Origin: Candidatus Shapirobacteria bacterium
GTDB taxonomy: Bacteria > Patescibacteriota > Microgenomatia > UBA12405
Length of the DNA stretch: 13,490 nt
Assembly: GCA_028701645.1 (NCBI GenBank)
Contig: JAQVQI010000009.1
Coordinates: 6,173-19,662 of the forward strand
Direction of reading: 5' to 3'
Part shown: piece by piece, positions 1-6,057 of the stretch
How the letters are laid out: the number at the start of each line of letters is the position of its first letter
Position numbering within the stretch: position 1 is the stretch's first letter
The notes under the pieces: generated by a model
What the model saw: the letters and a program-made list of their open reading frames with translations, nothing else
The model's database searches: none
Told to the model about the DNA's origin: nothing
Made by a program: the position numbers and the translations under genes

Positions 1-297
1 GCAATGGCAATCGAGACATTGTTTTTTGCTAAAAATGCTAAATCGGCTTTAAAAGTGGCCGAAGCGATTGGGGTAATAAAAGTGTGTGGAGAAAGAAATA
101 AAATTGAGGTGGTTGGTTTTACTCCGCTTCAGGTAAAAATGGCTTTGGTCGGTTATGGTCGAGCCGAAAAAGAACAAGTAGAAATAATGGTGAGGAATTT
201 TTTAAATTTGGCCCAAAATATACAGCCATCGCATGCATCAGATGCCGTGGCGGTGGCGTTGACTTATCTGTTTACTAATAAAAATTTGTGTGTTTGA
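1..297 (+). CDS. ruvC: RuvC, Holliday junction endonuclease (3' part only)
   Basis: This is the C-terminal part of RuvC, the nuclease that cuts Holliday junctions symmetrically after RuvAB branch migration. The frame is open from base 1, so the N-terminus with the first catalytic Asp lies outside the window. Visible family signatures are AIETLFFAKN (the Glu of the RNase H-like catalytic set), the run FTPLQVKMALVGYGRAEKEQ, and the closing helix PSHASDAVAVAL. In the last motif His and Asp occupy the two terminal metal-site positions; E. coli has Asp at the first, but Thermus RuvC uses His there, so this is not a defect. The stop is TGA. ruvA follows after 50 bp, giving the classic ruvCAB order. 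Confidence 0.95.
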   Translation, partial: AMAIETLFFAKNAKSALKVAEAIGVIKVCGERNKIEVVGFTPLQVKMALVGYGRAEKEQVEIMVRNFLNLAQNIQPSHASDAVAVALTYLFTNKNLCV

Positions 298-335
298 TAT
301 AGTTTAAGTAAGTTTAGATACGGGTAATATTGGGG

Positions 336-341
336 TATAAT
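336..341 (+). promoter_or_regulatory. Perfect TATAAT 6 nt before the ruvA ATG
   Basis: TATAAT at 336-341 is followed by six bases and then the ruvA ATG at 348. TTTAGA at 313-318 sits 17 bp upstream as a possible -35. With this geometry transcription would start at or next to the A of the start codon, giving a leaderless ruvAB mRNA in addition to any readthrough from ruvC. No Shine-Dalgarno sequence stands at the right distance from this ATG. Confidence 0.5.
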
Positions 342-347
342 GATAAT

Positions 348-920
348 ATGATTTCGAGTTTAAAAGGAAGGATTAATCGACTGTGGGGAAATAATTGTGA
401 AATTGAGGTGGGTGGAGTCGGATATTTGCTTTGGGTGGGGAAAAACTTTTTTAAAAAACATAATGAAGGTGAAGAGTTGAAGGTGGCAACTTATATGGCG
501 GTGTCAGAAAACGATGTAAATTTATTTGGATTTGAAGATTGGGATGAAGTAAATTTGTTTAAAATGTTAATTTCAGTATCGGGGGTGGGTCCAAAAACAG
601 CTGCAGGAATATTAGGCGAAACCGAAGGTGTGCAAATAATAAAAGCCATAGGTGAGGCTGATGTTGGTTTTTTTGAAAAAATAAAAGGGATCGGGAAAAA
701 GACGGCTCAAAGAATTATTATCGATTTGAAATCGAAAATTGGAGGGTTGGGTGAATTGGATTTGACTAAAGATAATGAAAAGGATATTGAAAGTGACTTA
801 GTGTTGAGTTTAAAACAACTTGGATTTGACCGAAAAGAAATCGAAAGAGTTACTCAAAAATTACCCAAAGATTTGGAAACAACTGAGGAAAAATTAAGTT
901 GGTGTCTGGGGAATTTATAA
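348..920 (+). CDS. ruvA: RuvA, Holliday junction branch migration protein
   Basis: RuvA forms the tetramer that holds the Holliday junction flat and loads RuvB rings. The ATG at 348 is chosen over an in-frame TTG at 330 because MISSLKGRI matches the usual MIG-L-G start; the product is 190 aa, close to the normal length. Domain I is an OB fold (about 1-62), domain II has two helix-hairpin-helix motifs (SVSGVGPKTA near 77-86 and KIKGIGKKTA near 111-120), and domain III (about 146-190) is the small RuvB-binding bundle. The acidic pin, Glu-Asp in E. coli, reads Glu54-Asn55 here by eye alignment. A perfect TATAAT stands just upstream. Confidence 0.95.
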   Translation: MISSLKGRINRLWGNNCEIEVGGVGYLLWVGKNFFKKHNEGEELKVATYMAVSENDVNLFGFEDWDEVNLFKMLISVSGVGPKTAAGILGETEGVQIIKAIGEADVGFFEKIKGIGKKTAQRIIIDLKSKIGGLGELDLTKDNEKDIESDLVLSLKQLGFDRKEIERVTQKLPKDLETTEEKLSWCLGNL

Positions 921-928
921 AGATATAT

Positions 929-994
929 GATTTAAGATTTAAGAATAAAACATTATTAAACATGATTTAGGATTTAAGATTTATGAATAAAACA
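929..994 (+). repeat. 7-bp tandem repeat array across the ruvA-ruvB spacer
   Basis: The 62-bp spacer consists largely of GATTTAA-type heptamers. Units GATTTAA, GATTTAA, GAATAAA lie at 929-949, and GATTTAG, GATTTAA, GATTTAT, GAATAAA at 964-991. The blocks 929-952 and 971-994 are 24 nt each and differ at a single base. That base falls in the start codon: the second block reads ATG (983-985, the ruvB start) where the first reads AAG. This suggests local duplication of the 5' end of ruvB. Confidence 0.75.
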
Positions 995-1972
995 AATAAA
1001 CAAGATCAAGAAGAGAACAAAAAAACTTTAGATCCGAAAGTAGGGGTAGAGGAAAAAGTGGTTGAGAAGAAATTGAGGCCGCAAAAATTAGATGAATTTA
1101 TTGGACAAGAAAAGTTAAAAGAGCAATTAGATATTTTTTTGAAGGCGGCCAAGTCGAGAGGGGAATCGCTGGATCATATTTTATTTTATGGCCCACCGGG
1201 TTTAGGGAAGACAACTTTGGCCTGTTTAATGGCTAGAGAGATGAACTCTAATATTAAGATGACATCTGGCCCAGCTTTAACTCGGGCGGGGGATTTAGCT
1301 TCGATTTTGACAGGATTGAAGAAAGGAGATTTTTTGTTTATTGACGAAATTCATCGACTCAATAAATTGGTCGAAGAAATGCTTTATAGTGCCATGGAAG
1401 ATTTTGCCCTTGATATTGTATTGGGAAAAGGACCGTCAGCTAAGACAGTCAGGCTTAATTTACAAAAATTTACTTTGGTGGGAGCGACAACAAGAATTGG
1501 TTTAATATCGGGTCCAATGAGAGATAGATTTGGTTATGTTCAACAGTTGGATTTCTATGAAGACATTGATTTAAAAGAAATAATTGAGCGAACTAGTGAT
1601 GTTTTGGGGGTAAAAATTGACCCGAAAGCAGCAAAAGAGATTAGTAAACGAGCCAGAGGGACACCGCGAATTGCCAATAGACTACTAAGACGAGTCCGCG
1701 ATTATGCTGAGATTCGGAATGATGGCTTAATAACTCTTAAAGAAGTTGATCAAGCATTAAAAATGTTAGGGGTCGACGAGTTAGGTTTATCTGATGCAGA
1801 TAGAAAGTATTTAGAGGTAGTCAAAAAACAGTATAATGGTGGTCCGGTGGGGGTGGAAAATATTGCGGCTAGTCTATCTGAAGATGTTGGCACAATTACT
1901 GAAGTCTACGAGCCGTTTCTAATGAAAAAAGGATTAATTAAGAGAACACCAAAAGGGAGAGTGTTGGTTTAG
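983..1972 (+). CDS. ruvB: RuvB, Holliday junction branch migration helicase
   Basis: RuvB is the AAA+ motor that pulls DNA through the RuvA-bound junction. The product is 329 aa, near the family norm. Motifs in order: LRPQKLDEFIGQ (about 31-42), Walker A GPPGLGKT (70-77), Walker B with DEIH (121-124), sensor-1 GATTR (167-171), the arginine-finger region GPMRDRFG (177-184), and sensor-2 GTPRIANRLLRRVRD. The C-terminal winged-helix domain includes GGPVGVENIAASLSED and ends KRTPKGRVLV. The first 28 residues are Lys/Glu-rich and look disordered. No clear Shine-Dalgarno site is visible; the ATG lies inside a heptamer repeat. All catalytic residues are present. Confidence 0.97.
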   Translation: MNKTNKQDQEENKKTLDPKVGVEEKVVEKKLRPQKLDEFIGQEKLKEQLDIFLKAAKSRGESLDHILFYGPPGLGKTTLACLMAREMNSNIKMTSGPALTRAGDLASILTGLKKGDFLFIDEIHRLNKLVEEMLYSAMEDFALDIVLGKGPSAKTVRLNLQKFTLVGATTRIGLISGPMRDRFGYVQQLDFYEDIDLKEIIERTSDVLGVKIDPKAAKEISKRARGTPRIANRLLRRVRDYAEIRNDGLITLKEVDQALKMLGVDELGLSDADRKYLEVVKKQYNGGPVGVENIAASLSEDVGTITEVYEPFLMKKGLIKRTPKGRVLV

Positions 1973-2000
1973 AAAAGGGCGGGCAGGCAGGATGGGCAGG

Positions 2001-2035
2001 GTGTCTTTCGCCAAGGCTTCAGAACACTATTTTTT
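2001..2035 (+). terminator. Possible terminator after ruvB
   Basis: An imperfect palindrome (2001-2026; GTG..CAC, TCT..AGA, GCC..GGC) is followed by TATTTTTTATT. It would end the ruvCAB transcript before the convergent helix-turn-helix gene. The stem is interrupted, so the call is weak. A G-rich stretch with repeated GGCAGG/GGGCAGG words (1978-2000) precedes it. Confidence 0.35.
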
Positions 2036-2291
2036 ATTCAGCTTGAATTCCCAATAGCCAAAGAACAGCTTCTTTGCGATAGCGACGGTCACCACGAGCA
2101 TTGATGCGGATAGCGGGAAGTTTACCTCGTTTACCCCAACGTTTGATGGTGAGTTTGCTGACACGAAGAAGATCGGCAACTTCGGCGACGGTCAAAAGAT
2201 CAGGCAGATTATCAATCGAAACTCCATTGACTTTTTTAGGAGAATTTGATTGTTTCACAAGGTTGTCTTGTGATGTAGTTTGAATGTCCAT
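2034..2291 (-). CDS. Small excisionase/MerR-like helix-turn-helix DNA-binding protein
   Basis: An 85-aa protein of the HTH_17 / excisionase-like winged-helix type. Residues 31-80 hold the domain: LLTVAEVADLLRVSKLTIKRW is the helix-turn-helix, GKLPAIRI the first wing strand, and RRYRKEAVLWLL the closing segment. Residues 1-30 are polar and probably disordered. The ATG at 2291 has a good Shine-Dalgarno match (GAGGAG, about 8 nt upstream on the minus strand). It is convergent with ruvB and divergent from the dehydrogenase. Codon use differs from its neighbours: most Arg codons are CGT/CGC and many codons end in C, while ruvB favours AGA and CGA, which hints at transfer or a plasmid/phage ancestry. 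The target is unknown; the palindrome upstream suggests autoregulation. Confidence 0.85.
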   Translation of the reverse strand: MDIQTTSQDNLVKQSNSPKKVNGVSIDNLPDLLTVAEVADLLRVSKLTIKRWGKRGKLPAIRINARGDRRYRKEAVLWLLGIQAE

Positions 2292-2317
2292 TGTGTGGCT
2301 CCTCTTGTATCAAAATA

Positions 2318-2343
2318 ATGATTAACTGTATTCAGTTAATCAT
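2318..2343. promoter_or_regulatory. 26-bp palindromic candidate operator
   Basis: Two perfect 11-bp arms, ATGATTAACTG and CAGTTAATCAT, are separated by 4 bp. The site is 26 bp upstream of the helix-turn-helix gene's ATG. On the minus strand a perfect TTGACA (2358-2363) would place the -10 region inside the palindrome, although no good -10 hexamer is visible at 16-17 bp spacing. Symmetry and position fit a dimeric repressor site, most simply for the adjacent gene's own product. Confidence 0.6.
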
Positions 2344-2441
2344 ATTGGATATTTGTATGTCAATAATCAAATATTTAAATAAAGTCTGTTATCTCAAAAG
2401 ACGGGAAAAAACTAAATTTTGGGGATTAAATAATTTTATGA

Positions 2442-2447
2442 CATAAT
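2442..2447 (+). promoter_or_regulatory. CATAAT -10-like box 6 nt before the dehydrogenase ATG
   Basis: CATAAT at 2442-2447 is followed by six bases and the ATG at 2454, the same geometry as at ruvA and several other genes here. The -35 region is weak (TTGGGG at 2419-2424, 17 bp away). No Shine-Dalgarno site precedes this ATG, so a leaderless transcript is likely. Confidence 0.45.
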
Positions 2448-2453
2448 GGTTGT

Positions 2454-3467
2454 ATGATAAAAAATGGCCAAAGTATAAAAAAACATCGAATCGCTTTTTT
2501 TGGAGTCAAGTCTTGGGAAAAAGAAATAATTGAAAAAGAAATTAGTCGGTTAGATACTTATGGGATTGGAATTTTTAAAGATGAGGTACAGGATAATTTG
2601 GATGTGGCCAAAAACTATGAAATCATTTCAATTTTTATTTATTCGAAAATTGATGAAAATGTATTGAATAAGTTGCCCAATTTAAAAATGATAGCCACTA
2701 GATCTACGGGAGTGGACCATATTGACAGAAATATTTGTGAAAAAAGAAATATTAAAATTACCAGTGTCCCGGTTTATGGATCAAATACGGTGGCAGAATA
2801 TACTTTTGCCCTGTTGTTGGCTGTTGCCAAAAAAATAGTGGTATCTCATCAATCGGTTGAAGAAGGGGAGTTTAACCCAGAAGGTTTAACCGGAGTGGAT
2901 TTGTATGGAAAAACGATAGGGGTCATAGGTTGTGGAAAAATAGGGCAAAATGTAATCAAGATTGCTAGAGGCTTTGGAATGAAAGTGTTGGGGGTGGATG
3001 GGTATAGAGACCCAAAATTAGAAAAAAAGAGCGGATTTAAATATACTGATTTAGAGACTTGTCTAAAATTGTCGAATTTTGTAACTTTGCATGTGCCAGC
3101 AATCAGGGAGACTTTCCATATGATTAATAAAAAAAATATAAAACTAATGAAGCCAGGTAGCTTTTTGATTAACACCGCTAGAGGAGCAGTGGTAGAAACA
3201 GAAGCGATAGTATGGGCTTTAAATAATAAAATACTAGCTGGAGCGGCCCTGGATGTCACCGAAGAGGAGATGTTGGTTGATAGTATGAGTGTGGTGATGA
3301 GTAATAAAGTTACTAAAGATAATTTGCAAGATATTTTGAGTTTCCATTTGTTGCGAGATCGGGACGATGTGGTTTTTACACCACATAATGCTTTTAATAC
3401 TCAAGAAGCGATTGAAAGGATAATTAAGACCACAATAGAGAATATAATTGAATTTCAAAAAAAATAG
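2454..3467 (+). CDS. D-isomer-specific 2-hydroxyacid dehydrogenase, probably D-lactate dehydrogenase
   Basis: A 337-aa NAD-dependent dehydrogenase that would interconvert a 2-keto acid and its D-2-hydroxy acid, most likely pyruvate and D-lactate. The N-terminal half is the substrate domain with the signature ATRSTGVDHID (81-91) and GSNTVAEYTFALLLA. The Rossmann motif GCGKIG is at 159-164 with Asp182 probably selecting NAD. Catalytic residues by position are Arg243 (NTARGAVV), Glu272 in the EEE run, and His311 (FTPHNAFN). The Glu-to-His distance is slightly longer than in classical enzymes, as in the D-lactate dehydrogenases that carry a C-terminal PHNAFNT motif. In a fermentative cell it would regenerate NAD+. 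Substrate is inferred, not shown. The next gene starts 48 bp downstream with its own signals. Confidence 0.88.
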   Translation: MIKNGQSIKKHRIAFFGVKSWEKEIIEKEISRLDTYGIGIFKDEVQDNLDVAKNYEIISIFIYSKIDENVLNKLPNLKMIATRSTGVDHIDRNICEKRNIKITSVPVYGSNTVAEYTFALLLAVAKKIVVSHQSVEEGEFNPEGLTGVDLYGKTIGVIGCGKIGQNVIKIARGFGMKVLGVDGYRDPKLEKKSGFKYTDLETCLKLSNFVTLHVPAIRETFHMINKKNIKLMKPGSFLINTARGAVVETEAIVWALNNKILAGAALDVTEEEMLVDSMSVVMSNKVTKDNLQDILSFHLLRDRDDVVFTPHNAFNTQEAIERIIKTTIENIIEFQKK

Positions 3468-3473
3468 AATTGA

Positions 3474-3507
3474 TATAATTATTAAAGTTAGTGTTTATTG
3501 TAGGAGG
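3474..3507 (+). promoter_or_regulatory. Promoter -10 and Shine-Dalgarno site for the guanylyltransferase gene
   Basis: TATAAT at 3474-3479 begins 6 bp after the dehydrogenase stop; no convincing -35 is present. AGGAGG at 3502-3507 stands 8 nt before the ATG at 3516. A short leader of about 30 nt is expected. This gene therefore uses a classical ribosome binding site, unlike the leaderless-type genes nearby. Confidence 0.5.
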
Positions 3508-3515
3508 AATTATTT

Positions 3516-4571
3516 ATGAAGCCAGTAATAATTTGTGGAGGAATAGGTTCTAAAATGTGGCCGATGAGTCGAAGTTCTATGCCAAAACATTTTTTGCCAC
3601 TAATTGGAGGAAAATCATTATTTCAGTTGAATTATGAATCTTTAAGAAAAAGGTTTTCTCCGACAGAAATTTTTTTGCAAACAAATGAAGTTCAATCGCA
3701 AATTGCGAAAGTCCAGGAACCCGAAATTCCTGACGAAAATATTTTTGTCGAACCAGAAATGAGAAATCAAGGTCCAGCAACTGGATTTGCCGCTGCTCAG
3801 TTGATCAAAAGAGGTTTTGGCGATGAGCCATTTATTTTGGTTCAGGCTGATGTATTAAGAGAACCTGATGAAAAATTTATTGACATGATTGAAGAAGTAT
3901 CTAAGTTGGCAATGAGTGGAGAAAAATATATTACTGGCGGATTAGTTCCCAATTCAATTGTGGCGGGGGTGGATTATCTGGTTAAAGGTAATTTAGTGAC
4001 CGAAGAAAATGGAGTCCAGTTGTTTGAAGTGGCTGATTATATTGACAGGACTGAAGAAGAAAAAATAAAACAATATTTGGGGACAGACAAGTTGTTGCTC
4101 CATGCTAACCACACAACAATGACTCCAAATAATTTAGTGAAAATGTATCAAACTTACAAACCGGAATGGTATCAACCATTGATAGAAATTTCAAAAGGTG
4201 GCGACGTCCCGACTGAATATGCCAAGATGCCAAAAGGGGCGATTGAAGAAGTGACTAAACAGGTATATAAAAATGGGGGAGCGGTAGTAGCTCAATTGCC
4301 ATTTAATTGGGTAGATTTTGGGACTTGGGAGTCGGTGGCAAATTATATGAATGATAAAAGTATGTACAACCCAGAAGGAGTTTATGAGATCGACGCTAAA
4401 GATAACTTTGTTTATAAAAAAGACAAAAAATATATTGCTCTGATTGGAGTCGAGGATTTAATTGTAGTTGACACAGGGGATGCTTTGTTAATTACTAAAA
4501 AAGACCAAACTGGAAAAGTAGGCCAGGTGGTCGATGTTCTAAAAACTCAAGAAAGAACTGATTTATTATAA
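3516..4571 (+). CDS. Mannose-1-phosphate guanylyltransferase-like nucleotidyltransferase
   Basis: A 351-aa single-domain enzyme of the ManC/GMP type, which makes GDP-mannose from GTP and mannose-1-phosphate for surface glycans. The nucleotide-binding start CGGIGSKMWPMSRSSMPKHF (7-26) corresponds to the family GGxGxRLWPxSR..PKQF, with Lys replacing the usual Arg of the loop. EPEMRNQGPATG matches the EPxxRNTAPA motif, LVQADVL the metal/substrate Asp region, and WVDFGTWESV the W-DxGSW motif. The C-terminal beta-helix part carries IALIGVEDLIVVDTGDALL, very typical of GMP. It lacks the isomerase domain of bifunctional ManC. The middle (LLHANHTTMTPNN) is diverged from the usual WNSGxF, so the exact sugar is uncertain. 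Start supported by AGGAGG. Confidence 0.8.
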   Translation: MKPVIICGGIGSKMWPMSRSSMPKHFLPLIGGKSLFQLNYESLRKRFSPTEIFLQTNEVQSQIAKVQEPEIPDENIFVEPEMRNQGPATGFAAAQLIKRGFGDEPFILVQADVLREPDEKFIDMIEEVSKLAMSGEKYITGGLVPNSIVAGVDYLVKGNLVTEENGVQLFEVADYIDRTEEEKIKQYLGTDKLLLHANHTTMTPNNLVKMYQTYKPEWYQPLIEISKGGDVPTEYAKMPKGAIEEVTKQVYKNGGAVVAQLPFNWVDFGTWESVANYMNDKSMYNPEGVYEIDAKDNFVYKKDKKYIALIGVEDLIVVDTGDALLITKKDQTGKVGQVVDVLKTQERTDLL

Positions 4572-4590
4572 AAAATATTTTGATAAACTA

Positions 4591-4616
4591 AAAATCCCCC
4601 TGAATGGGGGGATTTT
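4591..4616. terminator. Bidirectional rho-independent terminator
   Basis: AAAATCCCCC (4591-4600), loop TGAAT, then GGGGGGATTTT (4606-4616): a 10-bp stem with A-rich and T-rich flanks on both sides. It lies between convergent genes and can end both the + guanylyltransferase mRNA and the - rplJ-rplL mRNA; on the minus strand it is followed by ATTTTTAG. Confidence 0.85.
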
Positions 4617-4622
4617 AAACAA

Positions 4623-4650
4623 GTAGAGACGTAGTGCGCTACGTCTCTAC
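4623..4650. repeat. 28-bp perfect palindrome (GTAGAGACG-type)
   Basis: Arms GTAGAGACGTAG (4623-4634) and CTACGTCTCTAC (4639-4650) pair perfectly over 12 bp around TGCG. It lies 11 bp beyond the rplL stop on the minus strand, between that stop and the terminator. Palindromes starting GTAGAGACG are, from memory, a recurrent intergenic element in many bacterial genomes, so this is probably a copy of a dispersed repeat rather than a second terminator, since no T-run follows on the minus strand. Confidence 0.75.
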
Positions 4651-4661
4651 AAAAAGACAAG

Positions 4662-5054
4662 TTATTTAAGTTCGACTTGTGCGCCGGCGGCCTCGAGTTT
4701 GGTTTTAGCGTCAGCAGCAGCTTCTTTTTTCATAGTTCCGAGAGAAGTGGGAGCAGCATCAACCATGTCTTTGGCTTCTTTCAAACCTAATTCTGGTTTG
4801 AATTCGCGGACGACTTTGATGACGGCGATTTTGTTGGCACCACCAGAGGTGATGATGACATCAAATTCGGTTTTTTCTTCAGCGGCAGGAGCAGCAGCAC
4901 CAGTAGCCGGGGCACCACCAGCAGCTACAGGGGCAGCGGCAATAGCTTTGACATCGAATTTTTCTTCGATACCTTTAACGAGGTCGGATAATTCTAAAAC
5001 TGAGAGTTCAGAGATAGAATCTAAAATTTTTTGCAATTTTTCTGAAATTTCCAT
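4662..5054 (-). CDS. rplL: 50S ribosomal protein L7/L12
   Basis: L12 is the multi-copy stalk protein that recruits and activates translational GTPases. The 130-aa product has the expected three parts: an N-terminal dimerisation helix pair (1-37, LSVLELSDLVKGIEEKFDV), an Ala/Pro/Gly hinge (about 38-59), and the C-terminal factor-binding domain (60-130) with the signature KIAVIKVVREFKPELGLKEA. It lies downstream of rplJ after an unusually long 161-bp AT-rich spacer that holds a repeat. No Shine-Dalgarno site is visible before the ATG. The gene is not followed by rpoB, the usual neighbour; it converges on the guanylyltransferase gene. Confidence 0.97.
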   Translation of the reverse strand: MEISEKLQKILDSISELSVLELSDLVKGIEEKFDVKAIAAAPVAAGGAPATGAAAPAAEEKTEFDVIITSGGANKIAVIKVVREFKPELGLKEAKDMVDAAPTSLGTMKKEAAADAKTKLEAAGAQVELK

Positions 5055-5096
5055 ATTTATTTTTAATAAATTAATAATTAATAAATAATATTTTTA

Positions 5097-5176
5097 AATT
5101 TTCGAATTTTCAAAATCCAATTTTCAATGAATGAATTAATTGTTTAATTTTTTAAATTAAAACATTAATAAATTGA
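5097..5176. repeat. 80-nt AT-rich spacer repeat, copy 1 (before rplL)
   Basis: This stretch matches 13412-13490 upstream of rplA with two substitutions and one single-base indel over 80 nt (offset about 8315). It contains TTTTCGAATTTTCAAAAT and TTTTCAATGAATGAATTAAT. On the minus strand, TTGAAA (5108-5113) and TATTAT (5085-5090) are 17 bp apart and could act as a promoter for rplL, but the base composition makes chance matches likely. Confidence 0.85.
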
Positions 5177-5215
5177 TTGGTATTTGAAAATTGTAAATTG
5201 ATAATTTTAAGTTAC

Positions 5216-5725
5216 TTATTTTTTTTCTGAAAGAGCTTTGAGGGTTAGGGCTAGTTGGGTTTGGTTGTAACGAAGAGCATAAGCTAATCGTTGCAACGGA
5301 TTGACTAATCCACCTAAAAGTTGAGAAATAAGGGCTGATTTGGAAGGAAGACTCAAAAAGGCTTTGAGTTCGTCTACAGAAAGAAGTTTTTTGTCATAAA
5401 TGCCATATTTAAAAGAAGTAACTTCTTTGGCTTTGTTGACTTTGTCAATTTCTTTTAAAGAAGCGACTTCATCATCATTACAATAAGCAATACCTGTTGG
5501 TCCGGTTAGAGTTTGAGGAAGTTTAATCCCAATCTTAGCCAAAGCTCGAGAAATAAGAGAATTTTTGACAACCTCCATTGAGCCACCGACTTCTTTTATA
5601 TCAGCTCGAAGTTGGCTAATATCACCGGCATTTAACCCTTGGTATTGAATCAAGGCAGCTGATTTAGCCTCGGTTAATTTTTTGACTACTTGATCAACTT
5701 GTTCGATTTTTTTAATATTTGGCAT
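5216..5725 (-). CDS. rplJ: 50S ribosomal protein L10
   Basis: L10 anchors L12 dimers to the ribosome and, bound to L12, represses its own mRNA in many bacteria. The start at 5725 (MPNIKKIEQV) gives 169 aa, the normal length; a longer in-frame reading from 5788 would add a hydrophobic stretch foreign to the family and is rejected. KLTEAKSAALIQYQGLNAGD and VVKNSLISRALA fit the conserved rRNA-binding region, and the long C-terminal helix (about 140-169) is the L12-docking part. No Shine-Dalgarno site is evident. The 5' leader of about 230 nt carries an L10 leader motif and an attenuator hairpin. Confidence 0.96.
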   Translation of the reverse strand: MPNIKKIEQVDQVVKKLTEAKSAALIQYQGLNAGDISQLRADIKEVGGSMEVVKNSLISRALAKIGIKLPQTLTGPTGIAYCNDDEVASLKEIDKVNKAKEVTSFKYGIYDKKLLSVDELKAFLSLPSKSALISQLLGGLVNPLQRLAYALRYNQTQLALTLKALSEKK

Positions 5726-5831
5726 AAGGCAAAATTTAATTTTTAAATTTTGAATTACCAAGATACAAATTCCAAGTACTCCAAACAAAATGTTTGTTTC
5801 TTGTTATTTGGTTATTGGTTTATTAAATGAT

Positions 5832-5853
5832 AAAAGCCTCAACGAAGTGAGGC
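5832..5853 (-). terminator. Attenuator hairpin in the rplJ leader
   Basis: On the minus strand GCCTCA - CTTCGT - TGAGGC is followed by TTTTATC, a small intrinsic terminator between the L10 leader motif and the rplJ start. The 5' arm GCCTC can instead pair with GAGGT at the 3' end of the leader motif (5881-5885), which gives a simple antiterminator/terminator switch. The pairing is readable in the sequence; regulation is inferred. Confidence 0.65.
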
Positions 5854-5880
5854 GTAAATAAAACAAAAATAAATTGTTTT

Positions 5881-5950
5881 ACCTCGGCGGGAATTACTAG
5901 TGGTCGCCTTCGCTAAAGCTTTGGCGGACTAAACCGGCTGTCTTTGGTTG
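5881..5950 (-). ncRNA. Ribosomal protein L10 leader
   Basis: The minus-strand RNA contains ACCAAAGACAGCCGG (conserved 5' part) and TAATTCCCGCCGAGGT (conserved 3' part), which match the L10 leader consensus (AAAGACAGC..GG ... UUAAU..CC.GCCGAGG) as I remember it. In bacteria this RNA binds the L10-L12 complex and controls rplJ-rplL expression. It lies directly after a strong promoter and ahead of an attenuator hairpin. The apical arm is replaced by a GC-rich palindromic sequence (5903-5929). One base pair of the basal helix appears as a C-C mismatch. Confidence 0.8.
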
Positions 5951-5958
5951 ATGGAGTG

Positions 5959-5987
5959 ATTATAGCAAGCAAAAAAAGGATTGTAAA
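5959..5987 (-). promoter_or_regulatory. Strong sigma-70-type promoter for rplJ-rplL
   Basis: On the minus strand TTTACA (5982-5987), a 17-bp spacer ending TGC, and a perfect TATAAT (5959-5964). Transcription would begin near 5952, immediately before the L10 leader motif, so motif and promoter support each other. Confidence 0.8.
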
Positions 5988-6009
5988 CTAGGTATTTATC
6001 AAAAGATAA

Positions 6010-6052
6010 GCCCGAGGTTACAATAATTTGATTATTATTGTAACGCTCGGGC
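6010..6052 (-). terminator. Long hairpin terminator after the membrane-protein gene
   Basis: GCCCGAG and GTTACAATAAT (6010-6027) pair with ATTATTGTAAC and CTCGGGC (6034-6052) around a 6-nt loop, an 18-bp stem with one bulged base. It starts 5 bp beyond the stop of the membrane-protein gene; on the minus strand it is followed by TTATCTTTTG. It also separates this unit from the rplJ promoter. The stem is longer than most terminators, so it may serve a further purpose such as mRNA protection. Confidence 0.65.
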
Positions 6053-6057
6053 GTCAG

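Noticed and set aside
1..297. RuvC active site damaged because His replaces the penultimate Asp
   Set aside because: Thermus RuvC also has His at this position in an active enzyme.
2849..3259. A 136-aa minus-strand frame inside the dehydrogenase gene
   Set aside because: The dehydrogenase on the other strand has all family motifs; this frame resembles nothing and lacks a ribosome site.
4623..4650. Second terminator for rplL
   Set aside because: No T-run follows on the minus strand, and a proper terminator lies just beyond; it is better explained as a dispersed palindrome.
4699..5088. A 129-aa plus-strand frame opposite rplL
   Set aside because: It is the antisense shadow of the Ala-rich rplL coding sequence, with no start signals.
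5726..5788. Longer N-terminus of L10 starting at 5788
   Set aside because: The extra residues are hydrophobic and foreign to L10, while MPNIKK at 5725 fits the family start.
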